Assembly: GCA_023238725.1 (NCBI GenBank)
Contig: CM041540.1
Coordinates: 7,354,001 to 7,418,000, forward strand
Length of the DNA: 64,000 nt
DNA from: Scortum barcoo
Lineage: Eukaryota; Chordata; Actinopteri; Centrarchiformes; Terapontidae
Reading direction: 5' to 3'
The notes beneath the pieces were generated by a model that was given only the letters and a program-made list of their open reading frames with translations, did not search any database and had not been told where the DNA came from. Both the position numbers and the translations under genes were made by a program. Below, piece after piece: positions 61,327 through 64,000 of the stretch (the stretch's first letter is position 1; the number at the start of each line of letters is the position of its first letter).

Positions 61327-61700
61327 AGATTCAGATTCAGATTTCCTTTAATTAGTCCCACAGCGGGGAAATTTACAGCGCCTAACAGCAGCGAAAACAC
61401 ACAGTGGAAAATAGACAGTAAGAAATGTAAGACATAAAATAAAATAAAATAAAATAAAATAAAAGATTAAAAAAATATGATAAATATACATATGAGAAAT
61501 ATATAATATCTCAGGGAGTGCAAAAAACAGTGAAATAGTGATGAATAATGAACAGAAGTGTATTGTATTGTTGTTGCACAGAGACCAGTTATAAGTCAGT
61601 TTTTTATTGTTTATTGTTTATTATCTGCAGACTAGCAGCAGGGCATTTTGTTTGTTGTGTAGTCAGACAGCAGCTGTGAAAAATACCAAGATACTACTAT
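61327..61700 (-). mobile_element. 3' region of an L2/Maui-like LINE, minus strand
   Basis: Read on the minus strand, the segment has a TATT/TTTTA-rich 3' UTR (the AAAAT run at 61436-61465 on the plus strand). It then reads 'gctgctgtta', 'tgtaaatttccccgctgtgg' and 'gactaattaaagg', ending in TCTGAA repeats at about 61327-61347. This is the usual end of fish L2/Maui-type LINEs. No reading frame remains; the copy is severely 5'-truncated. The upstream limit near 61700 is approximate. Confidence 0.7.
61436..61465. repeat. (AAAAT)n microsatellite within LINE 3' region
   Basis: About six AAAAT units on the plus strand, part of the A/T-rich 3' UTR of the LINE fragment. Confidence 0.85.
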
Positions 61701-62475
61701 TTTTTTTTTTTTTTGTGTTTCCTGGCCCTCAATTTGACTTTTGTGTTTGACTCCTGCTGCTTTCCAAAACTCACTATACGCCACCTTCCCAGCAACAAAT
61801 GTGACACAGACAAAGTTGGCAGCCAGCGTGCGAGAACTGTGGTGCGTTTAGAAGATAAAGACTGACGTGCAGCCCTCGGGGGTCAAAAGACACCAGAAAC
61901 TGAGCTAAAAGGAGAGCACATATTTGACTTAAATCTGCCTCGTGGCCAGAGACATGACTCAAAAATGAACACTAATGTTGCCTCGAGTCTGCTGGATGAG
62001 TAAATGAAGAACTGGATGATAACAAGTGCACACTCTAAAACATAAACTGAGATATGTCACAGTTTTCAGATTGTTTGCTAAAGTTCGTGACATGAGGCAG
62101 TATGAATAAAAAAAAGCTGGTTATAATTAGTAAAAGACTCATTTCCTTTTTAACAGCTGTGGAACATTCATAGACTTGATACTTAAATTAACTCTGTATG
62201 AATTTAAAAAAAGACTGGGCAAGCTTTTAAAAGACAAATAAGTACATGGTGCATGCAACAGGCTGTATAAACCTGGACACCGTGAACTTTTCTTGTTTTA
62301 CTCTGCATTAAAAACGAGAAGTGAGAAAAGTAGGGGAAAAAGTGATTTTAAAAACTTAAAATAAACTTAAAATGTGATTTCTTCTTTTCTCTTAAAGAAC
62401 AGATGCCAGCAACAACAAAAAAAATAGTGCAGATAACTTTTTTCCTCAACCATAAAAACCAAATCAGCATGTCTT

Positions 62476-62479
<4 letters not shown>

Positions 62480-62519
<40 letters not shown>
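62480..62519. repeat. (TG)n microsatellite
   Basis: Twenty uninterrupted TG units directly before the GC-richer CCAAT-box segment. Confidence 0.95.
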
Positions 62520-62520
<1 letters not shown>

Positions 62521-62559
62521 ATGGCGAGGGGCCCTTGTTGTTATGTCCTGCTGCTTTTC

Positions 62560-62700
62560 AATGGAACAGCTGTGCTGCGCTTCCAGCCGCCTCCAAACAA
62601 GGCACAGGCTGCCTGGCAACTGCCCTCCCATTGGCCGACTTTCCGCCTCCCTCTGACCAATCGCACAGGCCACACGATGAGGAAGTGAATGGGGGAGGAA
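62560..62700. promoter_or_regulatory. GC-richer segment with two opposed CCAAT boxes
   Basis: CCCATTGGCC (ATTGG at 62630-62634) and GACCAATCGC (CCAAT at 62657-62661) lie 27 bases apart in a segment richer in G and C than its surroundings. Paired NF-Y-type sites at this spacing are common in promoters. No gene start was found nearby, so the role is inferred. Confidence 0.3.
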
Positions 62701-62719
62701 AAACACAACAGAGAGAGAG

Positions 62720-64000
62720 ATGAGGGTGGTGGTGGTGGTTGGGGGGGCAGAAAGGATTGTGAGAAAGTTTGTCGTGAAAAAACAGACGAGGAGTTGAGAA
62801 ATGTTTCAGCTCGCGTTTCCAACAGGCAGTGATAAGATTGAGAAAGCAGACTGAGAGCAAAGAGACTAATCATACTTGGAAGGGAGCACTTTTAAAAGCT
62901 CTAACCTCTCCAGGCAGATTTGCATGTAAAGCTTTTAATGTTTCTCAAATCTGTCTTTGTATTCCAGCATCGATTAGTTTAATCTTGATCTTTTTTTTTT
63001 AAAGAGGGAACGTATCGCAGTTTTTTATTTCCAACTTTGTCATCCTACAGCTGATAACAACAGTTTCACTTGTATAGAAGTTTTCTCCAGTCTTCACAAT
63101 AAACTCAGAAGAGACCAACCAGATAAACAAGACATGAAAACAGACATAAGCCCCGACATGAACACACAAAGGACCCACATGTAAACTTTGCTTAGGATCC
63201 TCGGAGCCACATGAACTCGAGGCGAGTCCGTTTTTAGTGACAGCAAGAAGGTGGTGACTTTTCTGTACTGATGTCTGTCTGCTTTGTGTTTGGCAGGCTG
63301 AGACATGCCACTGCAAAACCTGCGTTTCCAGGGCTTTGAGTGGGCTTACTGGGGGATTTGAGTCACATCTCTCGGGGATAATATGTGTTTGTTTTTACAG
63401 TAGCTGTGACGTCTGCGGTTGCTAGATGTGAGGTCGGAAGACGAGGAGAAAAATGGTTGGGGGACTGTCGTGGGTGATACACAAGTGTGTGTGTGTGTGT
63501 GGTACAGACAAAACTTTAAGCCCAGTTTTTGCTTCAGTATCTCACCTGCATCCTCTGAGGGTGTATGGTATAGAGCATGCATGTGTTAATGATGTGTAAG
63601 CTTTGCAGACGAGCGGGTGGGTTCCACGCTCAGATACATCCTGTAATTAACAATCAAAGCGGCGTGCAGGTCTTTGTGAGAAGGTTCGGCATGACACGCA
63701 GCTCGTCTCTCCCCTGGAGGTCACACTTCCTACGAAGTCTCAGTTGCAGTTTCTCCTGAAAACAAGACTTTGAAGAGAGAGAAATGTGAAGAAGGAGCGA
63801 GGTAGCCTGTGTGATGTGGTACAAAAGAAGCCAATAAATGCAAAGGTCTGCTTACTTAAAAAAAAAAAAAACTTAAAAAAAAAAAAAAAAAAAAAACATG
63901 TGCAAACACTCTTGTAATTACAGACAGACACACCAGTGGAGGTGTACACATGGAAACCCAACCCAGACACATGCACATAAACATCAGCCATGCTCCGTCA
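62720..64000. other. Right end of window, no gene seen
   Basis: It contains short TG runs (63485-63501) and A-tracts at 63858-63896. No exon or repeat family was recognised. Confidence 0.5.
63858..63896. repeat. Interrupted poly(A) tracts
   Basis: Two A-runs separated by 'ctt' on the plus strand. They are probably simple sequence; no element body is seen. Confidence 0.85.

Larger units (their letters stand above)
55930..62400. other. Upstream flank of the ECM2-like gene, no gene seen
   Basis: AT-rich sequence. It includes a TTTA run at 58491-58517, a perfect palindrome at 59726-59761, a GAT-rich run near 60114-60130 and a LINE 3' end at about 61327-61700. No coding exon is supported. Confidence 0.5.

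Overview
The window looks like nuclear DNA of a ray-finned fish, probably a percomorph teleost. Genes are split by GT-AG introns, noncoding DNA is AT-rich with many homopolymer and dinucleotide runs, and several repeats have sequences familiar from teleost genomes: L2/Maui-like LINE 3' ends followed by microsatellites, a hAT-type nonautonomous element with an intact 8-bp target duplication, and two abundant teleost interspersed repeats. No bacterial, plasmid, viral or CRISPR features were seen.

Two protein-coding genes can be supported, both on the minus strand and both for secreted small leucine-rich proteoglycan (SLRP) family proteins. The first is decorin (dcn). Its seven coding exons lie between 20053 and 9017, and every splice junction and phase could be placed. 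They join into a complete 356-residue protein with a signal peptide, a Ser-Gly glycosaminoglycan site, the class I cysteine cluster, the collagen-binding LRR sequence and the C-terminal ear cysteines. A noncoding first exon ending at 27657 is proposed, next to a long polypurine/polypyrimidine tract of the kind described for the human decorin promoter. The second gene lies about 24 kb upstream of that exon. Its coding exons at 55537-52273 encode a 966-residue protein: signal peptide, a long acidic then Pro/Ser/Thr/Lys-rich region with an RGD, a class I cysteine cluster, and 14 leucine-rich repeats in one exon. It is best described as ECM2-like.

Layout: 1-8100 is the 3' flank of dcn, with a LINE 3' end plus a 51-unit tetranucleotide array and a diverged direct duplication. 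8100-28100 is dcn, with the hAT element in the intron between its coding exons 5 and 6. 28100-52100 is a long intergenic stretch with a paired diverged repeat at 33.8/34.1 kb, a broken LINE endonuclease at 39.7-40.2 kb and several short coding-looking islands. 52100-55950 is the ECM2-like gene. 55950-64000 is intergenic upstream sequence with a perfect 36-bp palindrome, another LINE 3' end and a paired CCAAT-box region.

Both genes should act in the extracellular matrix. Decorin binds collagen fibrils. The ECM2-like protein is inferred to be a matrix or cell-adhesion protein. The arrangement points to an SLRP cluster in which an ECM2-type gene sits upstream of decorin in the same orientation.
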